Below are positions 44,101-55,437 of a stretch of 64,000 bases of DNA, piece after piece. Each line of letters starts with the position of its first letter. Within the stretch, counting starts at the first letter, position 1. The DNA comes from Mimosa pudica. Its lineage: Eukaryota; Streptophyta; Magnoliopsida; Fabales; Fabaceae. The position numbers and the translations under genes were made by a program. The stretch lies in the NCBI GenBank assembly GCA_029929735.1, contig JAKELP010000009.1:818501-882500 (forward strand), written 5' to 3'. The notes under the pieces are model-generated. The model did not search any database, was not told the origin of the DNA, and was given only the letters and a program-made list of their open reading frames with translations.

Positions 44101-45589
44101 GTGCATCTGAGAATTTTATCCTACTTTAATTTGACCTAAGTGAATCGAGTTGTATCATGCGTATGTGTCACAATAAGCATTAATAAAGTTAAATGTTGCC
44201 TCTTATACTAAAAAAGGTTACATTTTGCCCCCATGACATTCTTGTTATATACATGCCGATAATGAAAATTTTTTCTTTTAAAAAAATAAGATTAACAGCT
44301 CCGCAATTTAATTTAAAAGGAAAATGACACAGATGTCCTACGTAACACAAACTATATGAATGTCCCAAAGATGGTGAAATCGGGTTAAAGTCTCGAAAGA
44401 CTTAAATGATATTAAATGACTTGTCATTGAGTTAAATACCAGCCCTTAGAGTTGTCATCAATGTTTGATTATTGTTTTTCTTAAAATTGTTGTTCATAAT
44501 TTCAGTGGAAATGTTAATACATAAGCCTAAGAGAGCCCCAAGAGCGAGTGTAGGTCTGTTGATCTTGGCCTGGTGTTCTCGTCAAACTAGAAATAGGATA
44601 GTGATTAGAGAAAAATGTAATGCCTAGTTGGCTAAGAAGACAAATTTTTAGATTAGATAGTATAAGTAAAGTCAGTAATTTCTTGCAAAGACTCGCGCTT
44701 TGTTTCATATGGCCCTATGTAAGTGAGTAAGTCTTACAGTAATCACCTTACAGAATATATAACTACCATTTACAGTATATCTTGTCTATTTAATTCTTTG
44801 CATTACATACTTTCCTATTTGTTTTTCAATAAACTAAATAAGTCTCGTATTTAGGTATTGAGCGAGTAATAATTTTTTTTGTCATTTAGAACTGTAATAC
44901 TAAAATTAGTTCACAACTACAAGCATATGTGACCTTTCAATTAATGAATACATGTTTTGATGCTACCAAAATTCAAATAAAACTTCGTAGGTGTAGTATA
45001 CCAACGAATTGAGGTCAACGTGCCCCACAGAGATTCAAAACATCTAATTAGAATTGAATCTCCTAATTTCGTTTACGTTGAGCAAGAGATAAGTACTTTA
45101 AGCCAACAGTACTAGTGAAGGAAAATTATTAAATATGATCTAATAAAAGACAAAAAATATTCATATAGAATAAACTCAAGAGAGTCAAACAAACAACTTA
45201 GAGTCACTAATTCTTGTTTGTTTCTTAGATTTAATTAATTTATTCCTACTAAATTAATTTAATCTAATCTAGAGTATTAAAGTGTTAATTTCTGTCAATT
45301 CACTTATTTTTAACTAGATTAAATATGCAATGGCATCCTCGTCACTCTACATGGGCATAATGAGGTTTTTCTTTACCATAAAAATATCACTACACACTTT
45401 ATTTTAAAAGGAGAGTTAATCTCCTCATTTCTCATACTGGCCTCGCGATCACGCATTAAGATTAAGACCTCACTGTCCATCTTTGTAGATGGGGTGCATT
45501 GGTTAAGGAAGTGTGTTGAACTTGACTCCAATTTTCCATTTAAGGTATTGGGCTAACAAAATCTAACAATTTACGACATATGAAGATAT
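44101..45589. other. AT-rich spacer
   Basis: No gene seen. AAGTCTCGTATTTAGGTATT near 44840 looks like a stray Stowaway end. Confidence 0.45.
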
Positions 45590-45599
45590 ATTAAGGCAC

Positions 45600-46343
45600 G
45601 GATATGGATTTTCTAAGCCTCCATTTTCTAAGCCTCTCTAAGCTTCCTCTTATCCCCACCCTTCTTTTTATCCAATGCCTAATAAATTGACACATGTAAT
45701 ACAGAGTATTAAAATTCCTTGAGTCCTCCCCCACTCAATCCTCACTTTTCCAACCACTCTCTCTCCTCCATCAACATCTCCCACAACCCCCTCTCCCACC
45801 TCACCTTTATCCAACCCCCCATCCCCCTCCAACGTACCTTCCTCCACCTCTCCAGCATCATTAATCCCACCATGAATATTCTTTCTGACTTACATGGATC
45901 TTCACATTTCTATTTCCACAACACTTTAATCTTGCCAAAACCAGTTTTTATAGAAGATTTGAAATTTTTTCTAGGGGATTGAAGAATGGAAATAGAAAAA
46001 GATTTGGAAAGAAGTAATAGGAAGTTATTGGTTGATCCAGTAAATTGGTGTATGTGCATGGGAAAGGGAGGATTTATCGGTGGGGGAAGAAGAATAGAAC
46101 AGAGCAATGGATCTTGAGAGCAATAACAGTAAAGCTACGGCAAGCACAGATCTGAACATGAGAGAGAGAAATGAATGGGAAGTTGTTAAGAATGGGGAGA
46201 GAGATATGGTGAGGTGGGGTGTAGGAGAGTGTAAACATGTATCTCCTTTTTTGAGGCGTGTGAGCCATTAGATGAAAAGAAGGGTGAGGATTAGAGGAGG
46301 CTTAGAGAGGCTTAGAAAATGGAGGCTTAGAAAATCCAGATCC
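45600..46343. mobile_element. Mutator-like MITE with internal empty-site control
   Basis: 744 bp; GGATATGGATTTTCTAAGCC at the left and its inverse at the right (...GGCTTAGAAAATCCAGATCC), arms of about 75 bp with an internal CTAAGCCTC repeat. Flanks ATTAAGGCAC (45590-45599) and ATTAAAGCAC (46344-46353). A tandem copy of the flanking sequence at 46467-46575 lacks the insert and reads AATATCAAAGCACATC. Confidence 0.92.
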
Positions 46344-46353
46344 ATTAAAGCAC

Positions 46354-47689
46354 ATCACATATCATAATGACTGAGGAAAGATAACCTACCTTTGTACCTT
46401 TTCTGAAGCCACCTTTACTCATCTTTTAAACGCAGAGAGAGAGAGGAACTATGTATATTGAGGTAACAAAACCTAACAATTTACGGCATATGAAAAAATA
46501 TCAAAGCACATCACATATCATAATGACTGAGGAAAGATAAACTACCTACCTTAGTACCTTTTCTCAAGCCACCATTACTCAATCTTTTAAACACAGAACT
46601 ATGTACTTAGTTACGTACCATGTCCATACACATGTCAAGGCTCGCTGTCCGGGACGTGCAAGAAAAAGAATAATATTCCCTCTGTAGATAAATATAACAC
46701 ATTTACGCAGTTTGATTAGATTAAAATTTTTAGTTAAGATAGTAAATTTACTCAAACCACTTACCGTTATTATATTCCACCCTTCCTCTCTAGATTGTTT
46801 GATTCTGAGAAGTATCATTATAGATAATTTAAAAAATATGTAGAAGAAAATAAAAAGAACTCTTTTATATATTCATGAATAAAATTATTTCCCCAAATAA
46901 ATTTTATATTTAAGAATCGAGGAGTGATATTTTTTATAAATTAGAACATTTGTACTACATCCTTCTATTTTGTCTCATTATTGAAAGTTGCACAACTAAT
47001 TAAAACTGTGTCACATGCCTCTTATCGCTTTACAATGGCGCGACATCCTTTACAATTGTTCAAAACTTGAGATGCGACTATCACCATTTTTTTAGTGATT
47101 CCATCTTTTTCCATAATTATTCTCTTTTTTTAATCATCCATAAATAGAGACATTAATTACTTTTAGGGTAACATAATCCGATTAGTTTAGAATGATCTTA
47201 TAGAAAGGGATCGATGGAGTTAACAATTATTATCTACCCTTTATATTTTGGAAAATCAACTCCTACTACCAAACATACGCATTCTACTTAATAGGTGACT
47301 GGGGGAAACTTTATGTATGATTATTTGTTCAAGCATCAGAACAAGTTGCATATCAGCTCAGTAAACCTATCATCAACCCTAAAAATTATGTTGGTAATAA
47401 CTTCAATAATTACCTAAGACACATTCTACATAAGTAGGTGACTGGAGGAAACTTCATGTATGATTTGTTTCAGCGTCAGAACATGTTGGAATCAGCTCAC
47501 TAAACTTTTGGGGAACTTAGCTGTGTTTTTCTACCCGGCCTCAATTATATGCTCCTTTTAACATCTAATGACTAAAGCTTGGTCTATAAATATAAGACAC
47601 AAAGGCGGTTATTATCATCTTTTACAGTATTACCATTATTTACTTCTTATTGTTAATAGAGAAGATAGATCGAAAGTTAATTTATACAG
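46354..47689. other. Spacer with short local duplications
   Basis: 45557-45599 plus 46344-46430 is repeated at 46467-46575 (TAACAATTTACGGCATATGA, ATCATAATGACTGAGGAAAG). A second tandem pair is 47290-47375 and 47425-47510 (AGGTGACTGG.GGAAACTT). A weak MITE-like pair of ends lies at about 46675 and 46925. No gene. Confidence 0.5.
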
Positions 47690-47940
47690 CTTTGATATCA
47701 TAAGTCACTGCTTACCACATGCAAAACTCCCGCATCAACTCTTCACCCACACGTGTATGTAAAAATTAACTTTCCATTAATCCATGCATCTGCAAGTCTC
47801 CACTACTATATAATTGATACACAAACACACCCACAGTACACTTCCACACTATCACGTCTTCTTTCAACAAACCTAGTAGCCAGCATAAAGTCCCCCTCCC
47901 TCGTGAAGCTCATCATCACCATCCCATCATTTTCGTAGTT
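47690..47940 (+). pseudogene. Orphan ADC promoter/leader without coding region
   Basis: The segment matches the region upstream of both ADC genes: CTTACCACATGCAAAACTCC, CATCAACTCTTCACC, then the G-box ACACGTGTA (CACGTG at 47750-47755), TCCATGCATCTGCAAGTCTC, a TATA-like ACTATATAATTG and CTTCCACACTA. Similarity ends near TTTTCGTAG (47932-47940), about where the coding sequence would start, and unrelated CACTA-like sequence follows. It is best read as the remnant of a third tandem ADC copy. Confidence 0.8.
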
Positions 47941-47953
47941 TGAGACATTCCAA

Positions 47954-48460
47954 CACTAGAAATTAAAAAACGCGCTATCATTAACAAAATTAAACGACAG
48001 AAATAATAAATTACCAATGGGTTTCTGATGACAATTCCGTAGGCAATATTTAGCGACGGAATTACCAGTGGAAAATTTCGGTTGCTAATTATCGAAAGAA
48101 TTTCATTGGTACATTTTTCTATGGAATTTCCGTCACTTATTTATCATTTCATTTCAAAATGATAAATATTATTTAATCACCGACAGAAATTCCTTCAGAA
48201 AATTTACCAATAGAATTATCGTAGCTAATTTTTAATATTTAATAAAGTATTTACTTTTATTTTGAAATATATTTTATAGTTGATTTAATTAACAATATAT
48301 AATGAATTTTAACGAAACGTAATAGATGCACATATTTAATTTAAATTATTTATTAATTAATATGTTATCTATGAATAAATATTAATCAAAATTGAAAAAT
48401 AGTTATAATTTAATAATATATATGAAATAACATTATCATAAATATATTAGTGGGTCGTGG
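47954..48460. mobile_element. CACTA-like fragment
   Basis: Begins CACTAGAAATT and carries repeated motifs of the type GCGACGGAATT and TTTCCGTCAC / ACAGAAATTCCTTC that are typical of CACTA subterminal regions. A right end (ATATATTAGTG near 48453) is only a weak match and no 3-bp duplication is clear. Confidence 0.55.
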
Positions 48461-48482
48461 GTGTTTAAATATTATAAACATA

Positions 48483-48737
48483 TTCCCTCTAGTCCTAAGT
48501 ATAAGACTTATTTGAGGGGATGAATTTGGTTCTAAATATAAGACAAATTTCTAATTTTTACCAAGATTTCCCCAAAGAATCCTTATGAATGCTCCCCAAT
48601 AATAGTTAAAGAAGAAAGGTAGAGTGAGGAATGTAGATGGTATATAAGTAATATTATATGTTGTTTTAACTAACTTAATTAATATCCTTAATATAATAAA
48701 ATTAGGTAAATATGTCTCATATTTAAGAACGCTGGTA
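48483..48737. mobile_element. Degenerate Stowaway-like MITE
   Basis: CCCTCTAGTCCTAAGTATAA at the left, GTCTCATATTTAAGAACGC at the right; about 250 bp, diverged. Confidence 0.6.
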
Positions 48738-48764
48738 ATAATAGTTTTCAAATCATACCACATA

Positions 48765-49003
48765 CTCCCTTCGGTCCTAAAAATAGGACCTAATTGACTT
48801 TTTCTAGAAAATCCTTCAAAAAGCAAAATAAGTTAATTATAAATTGATTTACCTAATTTTTTCCCTTAAATTAGCTTATTTTACCTATAAACTAATGGAT
48901 AATCTAAAAATATATCAAATATGTCATCATTTGATAACCTATTTCACAACCTTAATCTCTAAAAAAAAAGTCAATTAGGTCCTATATTTAGGACCGGAGG
49001 TAG
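48765..49003 (-). mobile_element. Stowaway MITE, family A copy 4 (inverted)
   Basis: 239 bp flanked by TA; CTCCCTTCGGTCCTAAAAAT ... TAGGACCGGAGGTAG; interior is the reverse complement of copies 1 and 2. Confidence 0.92.
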
Positions 49004-49220
49004 TATATAGTTTTCATATATAGTTGAGCAAGTTGAGACATCAACATGCATGGGGTTAGGGGTTCGATTTAAGACCACATTCGAGAGAGTTTGCTAGTGC
49101 CACACGACACGCGAGTGTGCTGTGAGGGCGACACATGGTCGGCCGGGGTCCAACATGTCGCCCTTGCTGTATTAGTGACTGGAAACAGGATAAAAAATAA
49201 TAATCCTACTATTATTAACT

Positions 49221-49502
49221 TGGGCAATGACCTTATTTTTCCCTTCAAGTAACCACCGTGGACCACTGAGCACCCTAAACTAACACCGGGTATAATTTTA
49301 CCTTTGAAGTAACCAAAGTGGTCCAATTTTAGCCTCTAGCGAATGTAGTATTGACAAGTGGACACATGTCAACATTACATTCGCCAGAGGGTAAAATTGG
49401 ATGACCTTGGCTACTTCAAGGGTAAAATTGTACCCAGTATTAGTTTAGGGTACTCAGTGGTTCACAGTGCTTATTTGAAGGGCAAATTTGAGCCATTGCC
49501 CA
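49221..49502. mobile_element. Foldback MITE, Mutator-like
   Basis: 282 bp; TGGGCAATGACCTTATTTTT at the left pairs with AAATTTGAGCCATTGCCCA at the right, with arms of about 110 bp (CACTGAGCACCCTAAACTAA). Flanks TTATTAACT and ATTATAACT (49503-49511) agree partly, suggesting a diverged 9-bp duplication. Confidence 0.75.
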
Positions 49503-50280
49503 ATTATAACTTTGATGATTCGATGATTTTTGTCGAGACATCATGAGCATGCATGAGGTGGGGGATTCAATTCTCCCAAAGGCCAGGTTCGCGACACACG
49601 GGTGTGCCACGTGAAACATTTCATGTGACTTATAATAGAACAAAGAATAATTATATATAAAGTCAGAAAGACAAAGAGACTGAGTCATCACAAGCTAGTG
49701 AAAAATTTAGCAATCGAATCACGCTGACTTATATAGTCCATGGACTAAGTCATAAGAGGGTTAATTAATAGTTTTTTTGGACGAAACCAAAAGAGTAAAT
49801 AGTTCAATAACCAAAAGATATATTTTCCACAATATATATAACATGTATATTTACATTTATATTTAAGCACCTAATTATATATCCTAAACTTTAATTAATT
49901 ATCGAATTATACGTGTGTCAGAGACTATAATAATCTTATAATTATTTTTTCCATATTTTTTATCTTTGTTCAGAAAATTCTGAACAAAGATAAACAAACA
50001 ATATTTTGGAATAAACTCATTTGTAATTATGAATATTATACTTTAGGACATAGGAGTGACTTTCTTTAACCAGTCTCTATATATATCAAGTAACTTGGTT
50101 ACACCAATATAATTATGTATGTTATCCTTATAACTTCTAACAACTAAAGTTTTTTATTTGTTTTTAAATTAAATATAAGATCGTTTAAAAGTTATTAACG
50201 ATTATTTTCCTTACCTTAGCGTCATTTAATTTTTATTTTTCATAGAGAAAAGAGAGTAAGAATAATTTAGAAAACTTTCA
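49503..50280. other. Spacer shared in part with the region upstream of ADC copy 1
   Basis: 49905-50250 aligns with 40200-40290 and 41390-41640 (CTCTATATAT.ATCAAGTAA, ATATAATTATGT, CCTTAGCGTCATT). No gene. Confidence 0.55.
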
Positions 50281-50575
50281 ATATCATTAGTCTGCTGCTT
50301 ACCACATGCAAAACTTCCCCCATCAACTCTTCACCACGTACACGTGTAGGTAAATATCAACTTCTCCATTCATCCATGCACCTGCAAGTCTCTACAACTA
50401 TTTATACTTCCACACTAGCACGCTCATCATTACCTTTCCAACACTTCGTTGCTCGAGATATTCACATCCATTCCGATCCCAAAACCCACACTATATTCAT
50501 CATCACATATTTCTCCATTAATTTCTACCACTTTCCCTGCAAATATTTCGTAGTCTCTTTTATCTCTTCGTAGTG
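50281..50575 (+). promoter_or_regulatory. Promoter and leader of ADC copy 2
   Basis: G-box CACGTG at 50341-50346 (within GTACACGTGTAG), TATA-like CTATTTATA at 50398-50406, and a leader of about 140 bases without an upstream ATG. Compared with copy 1 there are about 67 additional leader bases (about 50420-50500) and an intact G-box. Confidence 0.68.
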
Positions 50576-52621
50576 ATGAAGACCGTGCCTCATTCCTTTA
50601 ATGCTTTAGCATCCCCACTCGGCTTCCCTCCCTCCACTAAGGTTGATCCTCTTCCTCCAGCCTCCGAGAATTCATGGATAACCTCAATGTCCGCCTCCCT
50701 CTATAAGATTGATAAGTGGGGCCCTCCTTACTTTGCGGTCAATTCCTCTGGTAACATATCAATCCTCCCACATGGCTCATCCACCTTGCCACATCAAGAG
50801 ATTGATTTACTCAACATTGTGAAGCATGTTACTAGTCCAAAATCTGCCGGTGGCCTTGGAATGCAACTTCCTCTCATTGTTCGACTTCCCGACATACTGA
50901 AGGACCGGGTTGACTCTCTTAACTCGGCCTTCCAACATGCAATCAAGTCTCATGGCTATGACTCTCATTATCAAGGTATTTACCCTGTGAAGAGTAACCA
51001 TGACCGGTTCATCGTGGAGGACATTGTGATGAGATTCGGTTTTTCTTCCCGGTTCGGGTTAGAGGCAGGCTCAAAGGCTGAGCTCCTCCTTGCAATGACT
51101 TCTTTGTGTGAAGCTAATCCTGAGGCCTTTCTCATTTGCAATGGCTACAAAGATTGTGAGTATATCAATCTTGCTTTGATCGCACGAAAGCTAGCCATCA
51201 ATACTTTCATTGTTCTTGAGAAAGAAGAAGAACTTGATAATATTATTGACTTGAGCAAGAAGCTATGTGTTAAGCCTTTGATCGGTGTTCGAGCTAAATT
51301 GAGGACAAAACATTCTAGTCATTTTGGTTTAACTTCAGGAGAAAAAGGCAAGTTTGGGCTCACCACAACTCAAATTTTGAATGTTGTGAGGAAGCTTGAG
51401 CAATTTGGTATGTTAGAATGCCTTCAATTGCTTCATTTCCATATTGGTTCTCAAATCCCAACAACAAAATGGGTCTCTGAGGGTGTAAAAGAGGCCACAC
51501 AAATCTATTGTGAGTTATCTCGACTAGGAGCTCACATGAAAGTCCTCGACATAGGAGGTGGTCTTGGCATTGACTATGACGGTTCAAAGTCAACCGATTC
51601 CGATATTTCCGTTGAATATACTCTTGAGGAGTATACTTCAACCGTTGTTCAAGCAATCCAATATATTTGTGATCTCAAGTCCATGAAGCACCCTATAATT
51701 TGCAGTGAAAGTGGGAGATTCATTGTATCTCATCATTCAATTTTGATATTTGAGGTTATTTCTTCTTCCAATATGAATTATAATAATGCACCTACTATGT
51801 CATACACAAAGCTCAAACATTTTGTTGATGGGTTATCCGAGGAAGCACGTGCTTCATACGATAACATGTGTATTGGGGCCGTTAATGGAGAGCACGACAC
51901 GTGTATGCTTTACATGGAGCAACTAAAGCAAATATGCATTGAACAATTCAAGCAAGGGAGTTTTAGGATTGAACATCTTGCTGACGTGGATGGCTTATAT
52001 GAGTTGGTTCATAACAATAATCAGCCACAAGTACGTTCATACCATGTGAATCTCTCTGTATTTTCCTCCATACCTGACTTTATTGTGATTAAACATTTAT
52101 TTCCTATAGTCCCAATTCATCGTCTAGATGAAGAGCCAACACAAAGAGGGATATTGTCAGATTTAACATGTGACTGTGATGGTAAGATTGACATGTTCAT
52201 AGGAGACGAGGCAAGCCTACCGTTGCACGAACTAATGACTAGGAAGGATGATGATGGCGTGGGAAAATATTATGTGGGGATGTTTTTGGGTGGGGCCTAC
52301 CAGGAGGCAATAGGTGGGGTCCATAACTTATTTGGTGGGCCCACCGTTGTTAGAGTGGTACAAAATGAAGATGTGTCACATGGGTTTGAAGTGACGCATG
52401 TGATTCCAGGGTCATCGTGCGGTGAGGTGCTTGAAGTTATGAAACACAAGCCTCAAGTGATGGTTGAGAGATTGAAGCAGAGAGTGCAAGAGTTTGTGAA
52501 GGAGGAGAATAATAATGGTGATGATGGAAATGTGGTTTCTGCTTCAGAGATGGCTACTCACATAGCTCGCTCCTTCAATAACATCACCTATTTGGTTTTA
52601 TCATCATCGTCAAAGTCTTGA
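50576..52621 (+). CDS. ADC: Arginine decarboxylase, copy 2 (intronless)
   Basis: 681 codons from the ATG at 50576. Same enzyme and layout as copy 1: PLP Lys in YPVKSNHDRF, HFHIGSQ, DIGGGLG, CSESGR and the catalytic Cys in LTCDCDGK, where Ser beside the first Asp is replaced by Cys. By hand count it differs from copy 1 at about 48 positions (about 93% identical), plus a one-codon gain (DIVMRFG against DIVRFG) and a one-codon loss near the C-terminus. Differences cluster in the C-terminal half (residues about 395-620). No stop or frameshift, so both copies appear functional. A young Athila element begins about 400 bases downstream. Confidence 0.96.
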   Translation: MKTVPHSFNALASPLGFPPSTKVDPLPPASENSWITSMSASLYKIDKWGPPYFAVNSSGNISILPHGSSTLPHQEIDLLNIVKHVTSPKSAGGLGMQLPLIVRLPDILKDRVDSLNSAFQHAIKSHGYDSHYQGIYPVKSNHDRFIVEDIVMRFGFSSRFGLEAGSKAELLLAMTSLCEANPEAFLICNGYKDCEYINLALIARKLAINTFIVLEKEEELDNIIDLSKKLCVKPLIGVRAKLRTKHSSHFGLTSGEKGKFGLTTTQILNVVRKLEQFGMLECLQLLHFHIGSQIPTTKWVSEGVKEATQIYCELSRLGAHMKVLDIGGGLGIDYDGSKSTDSDISVEYTLEEYTSTVVQAIQYICDLKSMKHPIICSESGRFIVSHHSILIFEVISSSNMNYNNAPTMSYTKLKHFVDGLSEEARASYDNMCIGAVNGEHDTCMLYMEQLKQICIEQFKQGSFRIEHLADVDGLYELVHNNNQPQVRSYHVNLSVFSSIPDFIVIKHLFPIVPIHRLDEEPTQRGILSDLTCDCDGKIDMFIGDEASLPLHELMTRKDDDGVGKYYVGMFLGGAYQEAIGGVHNLFGGPTVVRVVQNEDVSHGFEVTHVIPGSSCGEVLEVMKHKPQVMVERLKQRVQEFVKEENNNGDDGNVVSASEMATHIARSFNNITYLVLSSSSKS

Positions 52622-53014
52622 AGGAAGAGAATAATAATGGTAATGATGGGTTTCATTAAAGCTTATCATGCACGAGCGAGCTTCTCCGGGCCGGGATGAG
52701 ATATATCATATATGCACATGCTGATACAAGTTTAATGTTGTCATTTTACTATTTAATTTGTTTTAATTCTCAGCTCATGGTTTCATTTTAAATATGTTTT
52801 ATATGCTTTTAGATATTAGTAAACCTTTATAATAGTTAGATTTTATTTAATATCATTTTGTCTTCTATCAAAAAAGTAAAAATAAGAAAGAATAAATTGA
52901 AGGTTTCTATCTCACTATTATTATATTGCAATAAACTAGTCATTTCACTCCCGCGCGTTGCGCGTTTAACACAAAAAAAAAGGACAGGTTGTATGTAGCA
53001 ATAACTTCAAGATA
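52622..53014 (+). other. ADC copy 2 3' region
   Basis: Contains the conserved GC-rich segment (GCACGAGCGAGCTTCTCCGG, 52668-52687) and ATATATCATATATGCAC shared with copy 1, then AT-rich sequence. A GC hairpin CCGCGCGTTGCGCG lies at 52951-52964, 55 bases from the Athila insertion. Confidence 0.55.
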
Positions 53015-53019
53015 CTAAT

Positions 53020-54587
53020 TGATGACTCCTTAGTTTTACTATATTTTCACATATATTTTAATCATATTTAGGAGTCATCAATTCAAAATAAGGAGATTTT
53101 TGTTAGGAAATAAAAAAGGTTCTTGATGTGAATTAAGTATATGAATTTATGAAGTGAAATAGAAAAGTAAAGTAAATAATATATTTGGGACAAGTATTTT
53201 TTGATTGCCTTTTATGTGTGCAGATTCCAAATAAAGAAAGAAGGCAAAGGAAGACATAAATTAAGGAAAGAAATAGAAGGCACATGGAAGACACAATTTT
53301 GGGCTTGCATTGTGGGCTTTTTAATTAAACCCATAAACACATACAGGAAAAGCAAATTGCAAGGAGTTGTTTGGGAATTTCCTAAAGGCACTCACACAAG
53401 AAAAAGGAAAGAAAGGGTGGAGGTGGTCTTTGTCTTAATAGGAAAAGAAGAAAGAAAGGGATGAATTAGGAAAGCTGAGAAGGAAAAAGGAAGGTAAGAG
53501 AGGCGGCATGTTTTGTTGACTTTTTGGAGGCGAACACACACACATATTCACTCACGCATAAGGAAGTAATTGGAGCTGATTGGAGGCATATATATACATA
53601 TACACATTCACGTTGAAAGGGGATTTTTGGGGGAGTTCACGTACAGAGGGCTGGGCGCACAAGAGTTCACACATACATACAGACACGCTGAAGAAGAAGC
53701 ACGCAAGCTGAGAGCTGAACACAAGAGAAGAGGACGAAACGCAAGTGAAGCACTGTGGGGAGTTTTGAATCAGAACTGGGAGCATTTGGTATTGCTACAT
53801 TAGAACTTCATTTTGGCACTATGATTTCAGATTTAGTTTTAATGTTTGTTGGGATTAACTTGGAACCTATGTGTGGCTAATTTTCTCTTACAACCTAGGG
53901 CACTATGAACTTATTTGTGACTTAGATACTTTATTTCCCACTATTTAGTTTTGGTTAATTTTAATTAGTTTATTTAATCTTGCTATTATTGATTAACTTG
54001 TTTAGTGATTGGCCACCATTAGACATATTTAGGGAATTTAGGATTGAACTCGAAAGAGGGAATTTTAAATAGACCATGAGATTAAATAGTGTAGGATTGG
54101 ATTTTTAATCTGATTTGCGACTAGGATAGACATATACCTAGAAGCCCTACATAGTCACATTAGAGCGGTACCGATATAAATTAGCTTAGTAAATTAGTGC
54201 AAGACATTGTGTAATTAAGCTAGGCAAGGATATAGATGGAAACCGAAAGACATTTATAGACACTAGTACTCTAGATTAGCTAGTTGAATTAACTCATAAT
54301 TAAATTAGTGGGAATAAAGTCTAGGAAGCAAATAAGGGATTAGTGACCCTAGGTTGTTCCTTTTACTCGTGAATTTCACCCCTATTATCGTAGTTTCTTT
54401 TAGCTCTTAATTAATTTTGTTTTCTTAGTTTATAAAATCAACTTCATTGTCTTTACTCAACTTAAATGAAAGTAGGAATTCTAATGCCTAAGTACTAATT
54501 GTCTGAGTCTCTGTGGGATCGACCTTGATTTTACTATTTTACGAGTCGTATACTTGCGGGTTTTAATCAAAATTTTTGGTAGCATCA
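53020..54587 (+). repeat. 5' LTR of the Athila element
   Basis: TGATGACTCC ... GGTAGCATCA, 1568 bp. It matches the 3' LTR base for base wherever I compared them, at constant offset 8817. A TATATATA-like promoter is near 53588. Short ORFs inside (for example 53201-53464) occur identically in the other LTR and are not genes. Confidence 0.96.
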
Positions 54588-54593
54588 AGTTTT

Positions 54594-54611
54594 TGGCGCC
54601 GTTGCCGGGGA
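54594..54611 (+). promoter_or_regulatory. Primer-binding site (tRNA-Asp type)
   Basis: TGGCGCCGTTGCCGGGGA, six bases after the LTR, is complementary to the 3' end of plant tRNA-Asp, the usual primer of Athila elements. Confidence 0.93.
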
Positions 54612-54782
54612 CTCAAGGCAATTGGTAATTAGAATTAGAAGTCCTTTATTAGTTTTCGATTGAGTTTTTATAAAAAAGAAAAAAAAAATTATTAAAAATT
54701 TAAAAAAATAAAAAAATACAAAAATATTTTCTTGTTTGGTTTGTTTTTGTGGTTTGAGCTTTGTTTTGCAGGTAATAGTTTT

Positions 54783-55437
54783 ATGTCCTCCCGCAAATCC
54801 AAATATACTAAGACACCTCGTAAGACTAAAAGCATCCGAGAGCTTTTGAACGCTACTTCATCTCCGGTTCAGGAAGAAGTGATTGTTGAAATTGAAAGGG
54901 AAGTTATGGCTGAGGATGAGAATGATCGTTTGGGTGTCAATGACTTTCTGGGAAGACAAACTAGGGGCTATCAGTCGGGAATTAAAGTTCCTGAAATTCA
55001 AGCACACAACTTTGAGATTAAGCCTACGATGTTGAAGATGCTTGAGATGAATGGTCAGTATTCTGGGAATAATAATGAAGATCCTAATCGACACTTGAGA
55101 CAGTTTGTGGATGTTTGTGACAGTTTTAAGCAGAATGGTGTTCCGAGTGATGCAGTTCGTTTAATTCTTTTCCCTTATTCTCTTCAAGGGAAAGCAAAAG
55201 AGTGGGTAAACAATTTAGAAGGAGATGATGTGACTTCCTAGGATGTCTTAGAAAAGAAGTTCATATCACGGTTCTTTCCACACAATAAGATGGTAGATGC
55301 TAGAGCTGCTCTCACTAATTTTTCTCAACAATATGGTGAGCATTTGTATGAAGCTTGGGAGAGGTTCAAATCGTTGGTGAGGCAAAGCCCAGGTCACAAT
55401 ATGGAGAAATGGGTATGTATTGATTCAAATTTTTAGT
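54783..55437 (+). pseudogene. Athila gag, N-terminal part
   Basis: The likely start is the Met at 54783 (MSSRKSKYTK), not an earlier in-frame Met in the leader. It holds the gag core (PNRHLRQFVDVCDSFKQNG, LFPYSLQGKAKEWVNNL). A TAG at 55239-55241 replaces the Trp of the conserved TSWD position. The reading then continues in the same frame (FISRFFPHNKMVDARAALTN, YEAWERFKSLVRQ) to about 55410, where a small indel moves the family sequence into another frame. Confidence 0.9.

Noticed and set aside
53201..53464. 87-codon ORF, identical at 62018-62281
   Set aside because: Both copies lie inside the Athila LTRs; chance ORF in repeated noncoding sequence.
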